Shown here in pieces: positions 56,329-64,000 of a stretch of DNA of 64,000 nt. How positions within the stretch are numbered: the first letter of the stretch is position 1; every line of letters begins with the position of its first letter. A program made the translations under genes and the position numbers. The stretch is from UBA5796 sp040752455 (lineage in GTDB: Bacteria > Chloroflexota > Anaerolineae > Anaerolineales > Villigracilaceae). The stretch lies in assembly GCA_049324115.1 (NCBI GenBank), contig JBMOMN010000028.1, positions 23,244 to 87,243 on the forward strand. The letters run 5' to 3'. The notes under the pieces are model-generated. The model did not search any database and was not told the DNA's origin. It worked only from the letters and a program-made list of their open reading frames with translations.

Positions 56329-57330
56329 ATGAACTTAATCGAACGTTACGTTACCGAAGTCGGCAAGCACCTGCCGCGCAGGAACCGGGCCGACATCGAA
56401 GCCGAACTGCGCTCCACGCTGGAGGATATGCTCGAGGACCGCAGCCAGCAGGCCCATCGTCCGGCTGACGAGGCGATGGTGACAGAACTTCTCAAGGAGT
56501 ACGGCCCACCCAAGCAAGTTGCCGCATCCTACGGGCAGACCCAGTATCTGATCGGCCCCAGGCTGTTCCCCACTTTCATGCTGGTGCTGCAAATCGTCGT
56601 CTTCGCCGTCGTGCTGGGATTGACCATCGCTACCGCCATCGCGTTCGCGCAGTCGGAAATGACCCCGCCGGAAGTGCTGAAAACCCTCGGCGAATATGCC
56701 CTGAACCTGCTGGGCGGCTTGATCCAGGCTTTCGGCAACGTGGTACTGGTTTTCGCCATCCTGGAGCGGGTCCTGCCTGCCTCCGAATTCGAGGAAAAAG
56801 AAGAGTGGACTCCCGCCGAACTGACCCAGGCGCCCGACCCCGACGAAGTGAAGCTGGGCGAGATGATCTTCGGGATCGTCTTCACGGCGGCGGCCTTGAC
56901 GATCTTCAACTTCTACCCGCAGATCATGGGATTCTGGTTCATCGAGACCGACAACTGGGTCCAGGTGGCCGGGCTGTCGGAAGCGTTCTTCCGCTACCTG
57001 CCCTTCATCAACCTGAACGGCCTGCTGACGATTGCCCTGAACCTTTACTTGCTGCGCCAGGGCGCTTGGACGGCGCTCACCCGCTGGCTATACATCGGGA
57101 CCGAGTTGATCGGGATCGCCATTGCCGTGGCCATGCTGCAAGGCCCGCCGCTGGTCACGTTCTTCCCGTACAGCGCCATCGCCGATCTGCCGGAGGTGCT
57201 GGCCGCCATCTTCGACAAGATGGTGCCGGCCATCCTGCTGCTGGTCATCGTGCTGAGCGGGATCGAGATCGTCAAGACCCTCGTGCGCCTCGTCCGCCCG
57301 TCGAAACCTGCCCTGCCGTTCCAGAAATGA
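56329..57330 (+). CDS. HAAS-domain membrane protein (PadR-linked)
   Basis: 333 residues. The cytoplasmic N-terminal ~70 residues (YVTEVGKHLPRRNRADIEAE, TELLKEYGPPKQVAASYG) form the HAAS (DUF1700-like) signalling domain seen next to PadR regulators. About six to seven transmembrane helices follow, for example VFAVVLGLTIATAIAFAQ and ILLLVIVLSGIEIVKTLV. HAAS-PadR pairs are thought to act as switchable envelope-stress or developmental modules. GGAGAAAG precedes the ATG. Confidence 0.85.
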   Translation: MNLIERYVTEVGKHLPRRNRADIEAELRSTLEDMLEDRSQQAHRPADEAMVTELLKEYGPPKQVAASYGQTQYLIGPRLFPTFMLVLQIVVFAVVLGLTIATAIAFAQSEMTPPEVLKTLGEYALNLLGGLIQAFGNVVLVFAILERVLPASEFEEKEEWTPAELTQAPDPDEVKLGEMIFGIVFTAAALTIFNFYPQIMGFWFIETDNWVQVAGLSEAFFRYLPFINLNGLLTIALNLYLLRQGAWTALTRWLYIGTELIGIAIAVAMLQGPPLVTFFPYSAIADLPEVLAAIFDKMVPAILLLVIVLSGIEIVKTLVRLVRPSKPALPFQK

Positions 57331-57405
57331 AAACGGGATAAATTGATACAATAGCAGCCTCGGCCCGCGGCCGGGGCTGTTCACTTTTTACGCCATAGGA
57401 GAAGA

Positions 57406-58416
57406 ATGAAACCATCCACCCTCGCCGGCCTGTATCGAAAAGGCCAGTTGTCCCTGATGTTCGGCCTGCTCAACACGGTCAGCCAGTTTTACCGGCTCAC
57501 CTTCACCGCCTCCGCCAGCCGGAGCGGGCTGCTGGAAGCCCTGGCGGGCGATCCGCTCCCGTTCGAGCGGCTGGCCGAACGCTTTTGCCGCGACGCAGCC
57601 GCCCGCGAAGGCCTCGAAGCCTGGCTGCAAATGGGCGTCAGCCTGAAAGAACTGGAACTGGTCGAAGGCGGCTATACGCTGGCAGGTTACTCGAAGAAAC
57701 TCATCCTGCCCCACAACGACGCCCTGCGGGCCATCGTGGACGAGGTCGTCACGCTCCACCACCCGATGATCCTGGAGACGCCGGGCAAACTCGAGCAGGG
57801 CCAAAAATGGGAGATCGGGGATTACGACGGGGAACTGATCGCCCGCTCGTCCCGCATCCTGGAACCGTTCCAGAAGGAGGCCATTGCCGCAGCGTTCCCG
57901 ACGAGTGGCCTGGTCCGGCTGCTGGAAGTGGGCTGCGGCTCGGGTGTGTACATTGCCTACGCCGCGGGGCGGAATCCGGGGCTGAGCGCCGTCGGTATCG
58001 AACTCCAACCCCAGGTCGCGGCGATGGCCCGCCGGAACCTGGCCGGCTGGGGGCTGTCGGAGCGGGTCCAGGTCGAGGCCGGGGACGTGCGCCAGAAATC
58101 CCCATCCGAAACCTTCGACATCGTAACACTCTACAACAACATCTACTACTTCCCGGTCGAGGAGCGGCTGGACCTGCTGAAGCACCTGCGGGGATTCGTC
58201 AAGCCGGGCGGCTTCCTGCTGCTGACGACCTACTGCCGGGGCGGCAGTCCCGGCGGCGAGGCGTTGAATTTATGGGGCGCAACCACCTCCGGCTGCGGCC
58301 GCCTGCCCGGCGCGGACGAGCTGGTCTCGCTGTTGCAGGAGGCCGGGTTCAACCGCGTACAGGCCGCCAGCCTGCTGCCGGGCGACAAGTTCTACGCTTT
58401 CAAAGCCGGGAATTAG
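57406..58416 (+). CDS. Class I SAM-dependent methyltransferase
   Basis: 336 residues. An N-terminal helical region of ~170 residues precedes the Rossmann fold, whose motif I is VRLLEVGCGSGVYIAYAAGR with the acidic residue in SAVGIELQPQVAAMARRN and motif IV in FDIVTLYNNIYYFP. The two-part layout resembles O-methyltransferases with an N-terminal dimerisation domain. Substrate unknown. A TACAAT box lies about 50 bases upstream and GGAGAAG precedes the ATG. It is followed closely by a nucleotidyltransferase gene. Confidence 0.82.
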   Translation: MKPSTLAGLYRKGQLSLMFGLLNTVSQFYRLTFTASASRSGLLEALAGDPLPFERLAERFCRDAAAREGLEAWLQMGVSLKELELVEGGYTLAGYSKKLILPHNDALRAIVDEVVTLHHPMILETPGKLEQGQKWEIGDYDGELIARSSRILEPFQKEAIAAAFPTSGLVRLLEVGCGSGVYIAYAAGRNPGLSAVGIELQPQVAAMARRNLAGWGLSERVQVEAGDVRQKSPSETFDIVTLYNNIYYFPVEERLDLLKHLRGFVKPGGFLLLTTYCRGGSPGGEALNLWGATTSGCGRLPGADELVSLLQEAGFNRVQAASLLPGDKFYAFKAGN

Positions 58417-58421
58417 CGACT

Positions 58422-59180
58422 ATGGAGCCGCGATCACTGCTCATCCGCCTGGATGAAATCGGCCAGTCTCTCGCCCGGAGCGGCCATGCCCTGGCCCTGA
58501 TCGGCCTTGGCTCGGTCGGGCTGGAACTCGAACGCCTGGACGCCTACTCCGACCTGGATTTCTTCGCCATCGTCGAACCGGGTTATAAACAAGCCTACCT
58601 GGATGACCTGGACTGGCTCGCCAGCCTGTGCCCGGTCGCCTACTGCTTCGCCAACACAGACGACGGTTACAAGCTTCTCTTCGAGGATGGTATTTTTTGC
58701 GAGTTCGCCGTCTTCGAGCCGCACGAGTTGGAGGCCATCCCCTTCGCCCCGGGGCGGGTCGTCTGGAAACAGCCGCAGGTCAGCCCGGATATTGGCCGCC
58801 CCGCAAAAGGGCCGACCAACCGCCCAAAGCGCAGCCCGGACTTCCTGCTGGGCGAGGCGCTGACCAATTTATACGTCGGCCTGGGGCGGGACAAACGCGG
58901 CGAGAAACTCTCCGCCACACGTTTCATCCAGGGCTACGCGGTTGACCGGCTGGTGGAGTTGGCTGGCGAGGTCGAAGCCGCCCAGCCGGTTTTCCGGGAC
59001 GAGTTTTCCGGCGAAAGGCGCTTCGAGGCGCGGTATCCGGGCCTCGCCGGGGAGGCCGCGGCCTGGATGCAGGGCTACGACCGGAACCGCGAATCCGCCC
59101 TGGCGATTTTGGCTTTCCTGGAGCAGCACTTCGAAGTGGACCGGGCCATCGCCACAGCCATCCGGGAGTTTTGTGGATAA
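58422..59180 (+). CDS. Nucleotidyltransferase (aminoglycoside/lincosamide-type fold)
   Basis: 252 residues. LIGLGSVGLELERLDAYSDL followed by DFFAIVEPGYKQ is the GS...DxD motif of the pol-beta nucleotidyltransferase superfamily, with SDLD as the metal pair. The C-terminal ~130 residues are helical, as in kanamycin or lincosamide nucleotidyltransferases. The antibiotic link is unproven; it may act on tRNA, protein or sugars. ATG at 58422 lies five bases after the methyltransferase stop. Confidence 0.7.
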   Translation: MEPRSLLIRLDEIGQSLARSGHALALIGLGSVGLELERLDAYSDLDFFAIVEPGYKQAYLDDLDWLASLCPVAYCFANTDDGYKLLFEDGIFCEFAVFEPHELEAIPFAPGRVVWKQPQVSPDIGRPAKGPTNRPKRSPDFLLGEALTNLYVGLGRDKRGEKLSATRFIQGYAVDRLVELAGEVEAAQPVFRDEFSGERRFEARYPGLAGEAAAWMQGYDRNRESALAILAFLEQHFEVDRAIATAIREFCG

Positions 59181-59216
59181 TCCCGCTGTACCAGATTTTC
59201 TAACCTTCCAAATCTG

Positions 59217-59222
59217 TATAAT
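59217..59222 (+). promoter_or_regulatory. TATAAT box for the dienelactone hydrolase
   Basis: TATAAT 39 bases before the ATG at 59262; AAAGGAG lies in the leader. AGATTT / AAATCT arms just upstream may form a small operator. Confidence 0.45.
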
Positions 59223-59261
59223 ATCCCCACCCCCTTTACCCGTATCTCGAAAGGAGTCCCC

Positions 59262-60017
59262 ATGTACCGCACCGACGCCTACGAAGGATTGCTGGCCGAA
59301 AAGCTTTCCATCCCCGGCCACAACGGCGACCTGATCAACGCCTACTTCGCCCGCCCGCTCGGCCCCGGCCCCTACCCGGCCATGGTCCTGGCCCACCACA
59401 TGCCCGGCTGGGACGAGTGGTACCGCGAAACCGCCCACAAGTTCGCCTATCACGGCTTCGTCACCCTCTCCCCCAACCTGTACTTCCGCAGCGGACACGG
59501 CACGTCCGAGGACATGGGCGTCAAAGTCCGCTCGGAGGGCGGCATTTCGGACGACCAGGCCGTCGGCGACCTGGCCGGGGCGATGCGTTACTTGCGCGCC
59601 CTGCCCCAGGTCAACGGCAGGGTCGGCATCTTCGGCACCTGCTCCGGCGGGCGTCACGCCTTCCTGGCCGCCTGCCGCGCCCCCGGTTTCGACGCGGTGG
59701 TCGAGTGCTGGGGCGGGCGGGTCGTCATGGCCCCCAACGAACTCAACCCCAAGACCCCGGTCGCCCCGATAGATTACACCCAAGGCCTGCCCTGCCCGAT
59801 CCTGGGCCTGTTCGGGAACGACGACACCAGTCCCAGCCCCGAGCAGGTGGACCGGCACGAAGCCGAACTCAAGAAACACGGCAAAACTTACGAGTTCCAC
59901 CGCTACGACGGCGCCGGTCACGGCTTCTTCTACTACCAGCGTCCCGCCTACCGCCAGGCCCAGGCCATGGACGGCTGGCAGAAGATCTGGGCCTTCCTCG
60001 ACAAGCACCTAAACTGA
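59262..60017 (+). CDS. Dienelactone hydrolase family protein
   Basis: 251 residues, alpha/beta-hydrolase fold. The nucleophile elbow is GIFGTCSGGRHAFLA (Cys), the Asp is in LFGNDDTSPSPEQV, and the His in YDGAGHGFFYYQRPAYR, giving a Cys-Asp-His triad. N-terminal YPAMVLAHHMPGWDEWYRET forms the oxyanion region. These enzymes open lactone rings or hydrolyse esters in aromatic breakdown, but many members have other substrates. It stands alone. Confidence 0.9.
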   Translation: MYRTDAYEGLLAEKLSIPGHNGDLINAYFARPLGPGPYPAMVLAHHMPGWDEWYRETAHKFAYHGFVTLSPNLYFRSGHGTSEDMGVKVRSEGGISDDQAVGDLAGAMRYLRALPQVNGRVGIFGTCSGGRHAFLAACRAPGFDAVVECWGGRVVMAPNELNPKTPVAPIDYTQGLPCPILGLFGNDDTSPSPEQVDRHEAELKKHGKTYEFHRYDGAGHGFFYYQRPAYRQAQAMDGWQKIWAFLDKHLN

Positions 60018-60025
60018 AACAGTAA

Positions 60026-60118
60026 GGGCGACCCTTCGAGATCAAAATACTTACAGGTACGCCCGAAGTTATCACCAAAATTCGTGATTTTATTACCTGG
60101 CGGGTCGCCCCTACCCCC
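60026..60118. repeat. GGGCGACCC / GGGTCGCCC inverted repeat
   Basis: AAGGGCGACCCTTCGAGATC and GCGGGTCGCCCCTACC pair at their ends, enclosing an AT-rich middle with ACCAAAATTCGTGATTTT. Non-coding, between two convergent-free gene ends. Confidence 0.45.
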
Positions 60119-60144
60119 GCTATGGGATTCGATTGGAGCCAACT

Positions 60145-60423
60145 ATGTGTACCATGATCGCAGAAAAGATCAAAATCGAAGGCAGCGGCAAGGGGATAAA
60201 CGGCTGGTTCAAACTGGATGGGGCGGCCGTCTCCTACGATCACCCCTTCGACGCCCCGCTCGAATACGCCCTCAACCTTGATTTCGTCAACGACTCGCTC
60301 GGACCCGGGGCCCGGGTCGCGGTTGAATTGAGCGAATCCGCCGCCCGGTCCCTGGTCGCCGCCATCCTGTCCGTGCTGGACCAGGCCGAGGCGGGCGGCC
60401 ATCTCGAAAGCCAAAAACGCTAA
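60145..60423 (+). CDS. DUF6295-like small protein
   Basis: 92 residues from the ATG at 60145. MCTMIAEKIKIEGSGKGING, VSYDHPFDAPLEYALNLDFV and NDSLGPGARVAVELSESAAR match the small DUF6295 family (as I recall it). No activity is known. An earlier in-frame ATG exists four codons upstream. It lies between two repeat elements. Confidence 0.65.
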   Translation: MCTMIAEKIKIEGSGKGINGWFKLDGAAVSYDHPFDAPLEYALNLDFVNDSLGPGARVAVELSESAARSLVAAILSVLDQAEAGGHLESQKR

Positions 60424-60429
60424 CGGCGC

Positions 60430-60522
60430 GAGTGCGTCGCACCTGCCTTTTGAGAATAATCTCGTTAAACGGTGGGACGTTTCGCTCGGTATTAGCCCGT
60501 TTAGAAAGGGCGACGCACCCTC
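60430..60522. repeat. 93-bp dispersed inverted repeat, copy 2
   Basis: Same ends (GAGTGCGTCGCACCT / GGGCGACGCACCCTC) and length as the copy at 38676-38768; internal words match that copy best when one is reverse-complemented. Confidence 0.6.
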
Positions 60523-60524
60523 TG

Positions 60525-60905
60525 TCAGGCTCTTCGCCGCCACAGGAAATACACCCCGCGCCAGACGACCATTCCAATAGCTGACGACCCGCCCAGGATC
60601 AAGGCGAACAAGGGCAGGGCCGCGCTGTTCAGCATGGCCGCCCGCAGGACGGTCGCCAGCGGGGCGGCGAAGAGCATCACCAGGGCCGGACGCCAGAGCT
60701 GCTTCGGGGCTGACGCGGCGTCCGGGTCGAAGAGCCTGAACCAGGGCGCCAGCAGGAACCAGCCCACCAGCAGCGGGATGAACGTCGTCAACATGCGCGG
60801 CGCGAACGAGATGTCCGTCTCGCCGTGCGAGGCAAAACCGATCACGGTCAGGATCGCCAGGGCAATGGCATCCCCCACAATAAGCAGCAACCTCGAGTTT
60901 TTCAT
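60525..60905 (-). CDS. DUF3054-like membrane protein
   Basis: 126 residues from the ATG at 60905, preceded by AGGTGG. Four transmembrane helices include LLLIVGDAIALAILTVIGFA and FALILGGSSAIGMVVWRGVY. The pattern of GD-containing first helix and FAPRMLTTFIPLLVGWFLLA matches DUF3054 proteins (function unknown). A GTG at 60917 is an alternative start that overlaps the upstream gene. Confidence 0.75.
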   Translation of the reverse strand: MKNSRLLLIVGDAIALAILTVIGFASHGETDISFAPRMLTTFIPLLVGWFLLAPWFRLFDPDAASAPKQLWRPALVMLFAAPLATVLRAAMLNSAALPLFALILGGSSAIGMVVWRGVYFLWRRRA

Positions 60906-60909
60906 AACC

Positions 60910-61410
60910 TTATCCACCTCGCAAATAGATTACCAGCATCATAATCCCCACGATAAAAAGAAAGATTGCGATAACGATCTGCACCCACCCCAGTTTCTGG
61001 CCGGCGTCTTCAGCGAACGGATCAATGTTGGCCGTATTCAACGTCGGTATGCGTGGAATGCTCCCGGCGCGCATTTGCGCTTCGACGGCGTCCACCGCGT
61101 CTTTAGCTTCCTTCAAGCCGACGCGGTAACGCTCGCGATAGAGCTTGACCGCCTCGATCTTTTGCCGGGCAGCCAGCAACTGGCGGATGCGGTCTTCGAG
61201 CATGGCATCGCTGCCGAACGACACCGCCGGAGCCGCCATCGGCGGGAAAGCCGCACCCAGTCCCCTGGCAAGCACCTCGACCGCGTCCTTGGCTTCCCTC
61301 AGGCTGACGCCGGTCGCCTCGCGGTACAACTTGATCGCCATGATCTTGTTGCCCGAAGCGGCCAGGGAACGGATTTCGTTCAGTTTGGAGGGATCGAAAG
61401 GTGTGTTCAT
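60910..61410 (-). CDS. Membrane-anchored protein with two ribosomal L7/L12 C-terminal-like segments
   Basis: 166 residues. Two copies of the L7/L12 C-domain signature occur: MAIKLYREATGVSLREAKDA near residues 24-43 and AVKLYRERYRVGLKEAKDAV in the second. In L7/L12 this helix-loop-helix binds translation factors. A single C-terminal transmembrane helix (IVIAIFLFIVGIMMLVIYLR) anchors it. The combination suggests membrane tethering of translation or GTPase factors, which is speculative. Four bases separate it from the DUF3054 start. Confidence 0.7.
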   Translation of the reverse strand: MNTPFDPSKLNEIRSLAASGNKIMAIKLYREATGVSLREAKDAVEVLARGLGAAFPPMAAPAVSFGSDAMLEDRIRQLLAARQKIEAVKLYRERYRVGLKEAKDAVDAVEAQMRAGSIPRIPTLNTANIDPFAEDAGQKLGWVQIVIAIFLFIVGIMMLVIYLRGG

Positions 61411-61438
61411 ATATTGCCTCTGCTTTTTGGACTTAAGT

Positions 61439-62638
61439 TTAACTCAAATCTGACTGCTCGGTGGTGATCGAATAAGTGCCATCGGCCGCCACTGTATCGG
61501 CGTCAGTCCCGCCAATCGCCACACTGCTTGTATTGCCCGGCCGGAACCCGCTGGTCTGAGGCGTGACCGTGCATTTGCCGCCAACCAATTCAGCCGCACC
61601 GCTATCATCCGTCCGCACCGTTCCCGACACCGAGATTGCCGGCGCCGGATTGACCGACACTGTCATCGTACTCACACAGGCCGCCACCGAGACATTGGTT
61701 TCTAAAAACACGCGTACCGTGACTACAACATCACTGCTTGTTTCTGAAACGCCAGTAATATTCACTGAATACACATCAGTTACATTATTTCTGTCATCAA
61801 CCCTATTAGTGCTTAAAGAAATATTAGGACTGCCAGCCTTACCAAAAGTAACGTGGTCGATCTCATTATTATCTTCAATATTTACAGTCAGTGTTCTCGT
61901 CTCACCCACATCTAAATTCATGCTGGTCGGCGACAAACTGCAGGCGGAAATATCCGAAACCATGGTTGCCTGCAGACAATCCTGGGTGTACTGGCCGTAG
62001 ATTTTAGTCCAGTAAACCCTGCCGATCGCTCCGGCCAGGAGAGTATTGTTGGCGCTGGTATAGGTATACATTCCTTTCCCCAAATCCGCATCGGCTATCT
62101 GACAGCCCTGGTCCAAACCGACCCCGCCCGGGCATTTCCGGTTAACCTCGGACTTGCCGGTCCCGAAAAACAGCCATTGATTCGTCAGGGGCGTGGTCGG
62201 GTTCCAGTCGATTTTTACCCGCCGGTTGGTTAAAAACGTGTTGCGCACATTCCCCGGCGCCGTGTCCGGGCACGTCCCGCCCCCGCCCCCGCCGCCTTGA
62301 TCCACACAGCACGTCCCCGGCCCTGCAGTTGATACTGTTAAGCTTTTGCAATAATTTGCAGGTGTTGCATCGCTATCACAAATCCATCCATTTGGCACTA
62401 AAGGAAATACTCCATATCTACATTCATCATCACAATAAGCATATATTTGCTTCCAAGTCTGTTTACAAAACAAAGGAGGTGGATCATTATCGTAAGGAAC
62501 ATTTGGCTCACAATTTAATTCAACATCAACCGGCCTTGGGCTATCGCAGTCCACCGGTAAACAAGCCGCCGCCGCCCACGCCTGACCCGGCAATAACAAG
62601 CCCAATAATAACCCCAGCCAAATCAGTCTAATTTTCAT
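61439..62638 (-). CDS. Secreted hypothetical protein with bacterial Ig-like domains
   Basis: About 399 residues from the ATG at 62638. A signal peptide ends at AWA (residues ~20-22). The Cys-rich N-terminal half (LPVDCDSPRPVDVELNCEPN; CDDECRYGVFPLVPNGWICD) is followed by a poly-Gly tract, a fibronectin-like segment and two Ig-like domains (LSPTSMNLDVGETRTLTVNI; STMTVSVNPAPAISVSGTVR). Lower GC than the rest of the window. It overlaps the upstream gene by 11 bases. No family was recognised; an extracellular or surface role is likely. Confidence 0.6.
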   Translation of the reverse strand: MKIRLIWLGLLLGLLLPGQAWAAAACLPVDCDSPRPVDVELNCEPNVPYDNDPPPLFCKQTWKQIYAYCDDECRYGVFPLVPNGWICDSDATPANYCKSLTVSTAGPGTCCVDQGGGGGGGTCPDTAPGNVRNTFLTNRRVKIDWNPTTPLTNQWLFFGTGKSEVNRKCPGGVGLDQGCQIADADLGKGMYTYTSANNTLLAGAIGRVYWTKIYGQYTQDCLQATMVSDISACSLSPTSMNLDVGETRTLTVNIEDNNEIDHVTFGKAGSPNISLSTNRVDDRNNVTDVYSVNITGVSETSSDVVVTVRVFLETNVSVAACVSTMTVSVNPAPAISVSGTVRTDDSGAAELVGGKCTVTPQTSGFRPGNTSSVAIGGTDADTVAADGTYSITTEQSDLS

Positions 62639-63158
62639 ACAGCTCTTTAGATAAACTAACCACCGGCACAATGATTTCCGCATAGTCCTGCTTTTGCAGT
62701 TGTTCCTGCACGGTCGCTTTAAACGGCTGGTCAGCCAAAACCTTGGTCAGCTGGCACAATTCCCAAAAATTCTCGGCCACACTATCGCAATCAGCCACAT
62801 TCAAATTCCCTGGCACCGCGTTAATATACTCAACCCTGACCTGCTGGCCTTTTTTAAGCCCGGTTGTATCCACTGTTTTTCCCAGCGCCAGAGTAGCAGT
62901 TCTTTTATCGCCAGTTAAATCCGGCCATTCCACTTTAACTAAATCCCGGCCGTCTTCCCGTTTAAAACTTTTAATTATTGGCTGAAAATTCCTAAACTCC
63001 CACCTGATTTGCCCGGCCACAGTCGCAAACTGCCGGGAAAACACCGGCTTCAAGTCTATTTCCTGTTTAGTGTTCTTGATCTGCCAGCCCAAATACCCAA
63101 TCACCAACCCCAAAATCATAATCAATCCCACCAATAAACCAATCCATTTTTTAACCAT
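62628..63158 (-). CDS. Hypothetical membrane-anchored protein
   Basis: 176 residues. A single N-terminal helix (WIGLLVGLIMILGLVIGYLG) is followed by a soluble, mostly beta domain (FQPIIKSFKREDGRDLVKVE; LGKTVDTTGLKKGQQVRVEY). No family was recognised. It is lower GC, like its two neighbours, and is coupled to the secreted protein downstream by an 11-base overlap, which suggests a joint envelope role. Confidence 0.55.
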   Translation of the reverse strand: MVKKWIGLLVGLIMILGLVIGYLGWQIKNTKQEIDLKPVFSRQFATVAGQIRWEFRNFQPIIKSFKREDGRDLVKVEWPDLTGDKRTATLALGKTVDTTGLKKGQQVRVEYINAVPGNLNVADCDSVAENFWELCQLTKVLADQPFKATVQEQLQKQDYAEIIVPVVSLSKELYEN

Positions 63159-63214
63159 CTATCAATTCTAGCCAACTATTAACCCAAAAATCAAGCTATC
63201 TTATCTTCAATTAC

Positions 63215-64000
63215 CTAATAACAATATTCAATTTTTAAACTTCCCATGGAAAAAGGTAAAATTGTACTTTCTGGCAAAACACCATTTAATGAGTTTATTC
63301 CCTGTACATGGAGTAAATCACCTATTAAAGTTTGCCCCTGGGTTGTCACAGTAGAAATTATTAATTTTATCTCAATCTGGTCTCCCCTTTGAATCAAATC
63401 TAAAAACTCTTCCATATTAATATTATTACCAGTCTGGTCATACAAAATCGGCATTTCCAATCCAGCTGCTCCTTTTATCGGAATACGGTTTTGCTCTAAT
63501 ATTCTTACTGGAAATAAAAAATGTTTATCATTATTTGGATTGTCTCTATCCGGTAACAGTACAGTAATATTCTGAACGATCCTACTTTTACCTTGAAGGA
63601 TAAGGTCTTCTTCAACAATTTTTTTATCTATCACCATTGGACAAATAGGTTCAATTTTTGTCCCATCCTGTGATATCCGTCCATACCCTGACCAGAATTT
63701 ATATTTTGCTTGGCTCTTTAGTCTCTCATCCGTCTCCTGCCAGCCGCCGTCGCCGTCCAGCTCGTACCAGGGCTGGCCATTGACCACGATCTGCCCCTGG
63801 TCGTTTTCCGTCACCGCCGCATCCTTCGGGATGGCGTTTCTCTGATCATCCGTCAGCCACGACAGGTCCGGGGGGGGGGTGGGTGTAATGGTCGGGGTTG
63901 GTGTAATCGTTGGTGAGGGGGAGATGGTCGGGGTTTGCGAGGGGGCCAAGGTGACTTGCGGCGCGACCGTCACCTGGGTGGCAGCGGCCGGGAGGCAGGC
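63215..64000 (-). CDS. Secreted or lipoprotein hypothetical with a Pro/Thr stalk (partial, runs off the window)
   Basis: At least 261 residues; the frame is still open at base 64000, where it reads ACLPAAATQ, which could be just after a lipobox Cys. A Pro/Thr/Ser stalk (PTISPSPTITPTPTITPTPP) leads to a domain with WLTDDQRNAIPKDAAVTEND and a beta-rich C-terminal half. No family was recognised. The 5' part is GC-rich, while the rest drops in GC, so the gene may be a composite of different origin. Confidence 0.55.
   Translation of the reverse strand, partial: ACLPAAATQVTVAPQVTLAPSQTPTISPSPTITPTPTITPTPPPDLSWLTDDQRNAIPKDAAVTENDQGQIVVNGQPWYELDGDGGWQETDERLKSQAKYKFWSGYGRISQDGTKIEPICPMVIDKKIVEEDLILQGKSRIVQNITVLLPDRDNPNNDKHFLFPVRILEQNRIPIKGAAGLEMPILYDQTGNNINMEEFLDLIQRGDQIEIKLIISTVTTQGQTLIGDLLHVQGINSLNGVLPESTILPFSMGSLKIEYCY

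Overview
This window looks like chromosome from a free-living, GC-rich, mostly heterotrophic bacterium. Its gene set fits an Anaerolineae-like member of the Chloroflexota: a ferredoxin-dependent 2-oxoacid oxidoreductase, an alpha-glucan phosphorylase, a bactofilin, a LutABC-type oxidation operon, a PadR/HAAS pair, a stand-alone S1-repeat protein, and many dispersed palindromic repeats between genes. The taxonomic call is an inference from gene content and style; there is no rRNA in the window. Many genes carry a TATAAT- or TAAAAT-like box only 6-7 bases before the start codon, which suggests leaderless transcripts.

Layout. 0-5.4 kb: a BrnA-like antitoxin, a GT-C membrane glycosyltransferase, a GNAT acetyltransferase and an SbcC nuclease subunit, separated by repeats. 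5.9-12.4 kb: a 2181-residue secreted surface protein made of SBBP repeats, four beta-sandwich modules and thirteen ~85-residue Ig-like repeats. 12.5-19.3 kb: a VOC protein, a terpene-cyclase-like/methyltransferase pair, DegV, small membrane proteins and an M19 dipeptidase. 19.4-26 kb: an S1-domain protein, a ChlI/ChlD-type chelatase ATPase pair that appears to be joined by -1 frameshifting, and a four-gene 2-oxoacid:ferredoxin oxidoreductase operon. 26-38.7 kb: membrane proteins, an aldo/keto reductase with ClpS, lipid and sugar enzymes, a methyltransferase carrying a large repeat expansion, a small DUF6883/DUF4926/HicBA block, an epimerase, a 3-methyladenine glycosylase and FabI.

38.8-46.1 kb is one tightly packed operon: bactofilin, a ProRS-like protein without a complete catalytic core, an AT-rich restriction-modification module (YhdJ-like methylase plus probable endonuclease), a DegT aminotransferase, a SET-domain protein, a PH-like membrane protein and DUF92. 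46.1-55 kb: a PIN toxin-antitoxin pair, M29 aminopeptidase, alpha-glucan phosphorylase, a lutA / GH10 xylanase / lutBC-fusion operon, and tRNA-Glu(CUC). 55-61.4 kb: a ferredoxin, PadR plus HAAS protein behind a near-consensus promoter with an overlapping palindrome, a methyltransferase, a nucleotidyltransferase, a dienelactone hydrolase, and a membrane protein with duplicated L7/L12-like segments. 61.4-64 kb: three lower-GC secreted or membrane proteins of unknown role; the last runs off the window.

The signals most worth following are (1) the chlI/chlD frameshift site, (2) intergenic-type repeat sequence sitting in frame inside several conserved genes, including a ~105-residue expansion in a methyltransferase, (3) the core-less ProRS-like protein, (4) the restriction-modification module coupled inside a housekeeping-like operon, and (5) widespread leaderless-type promoters.
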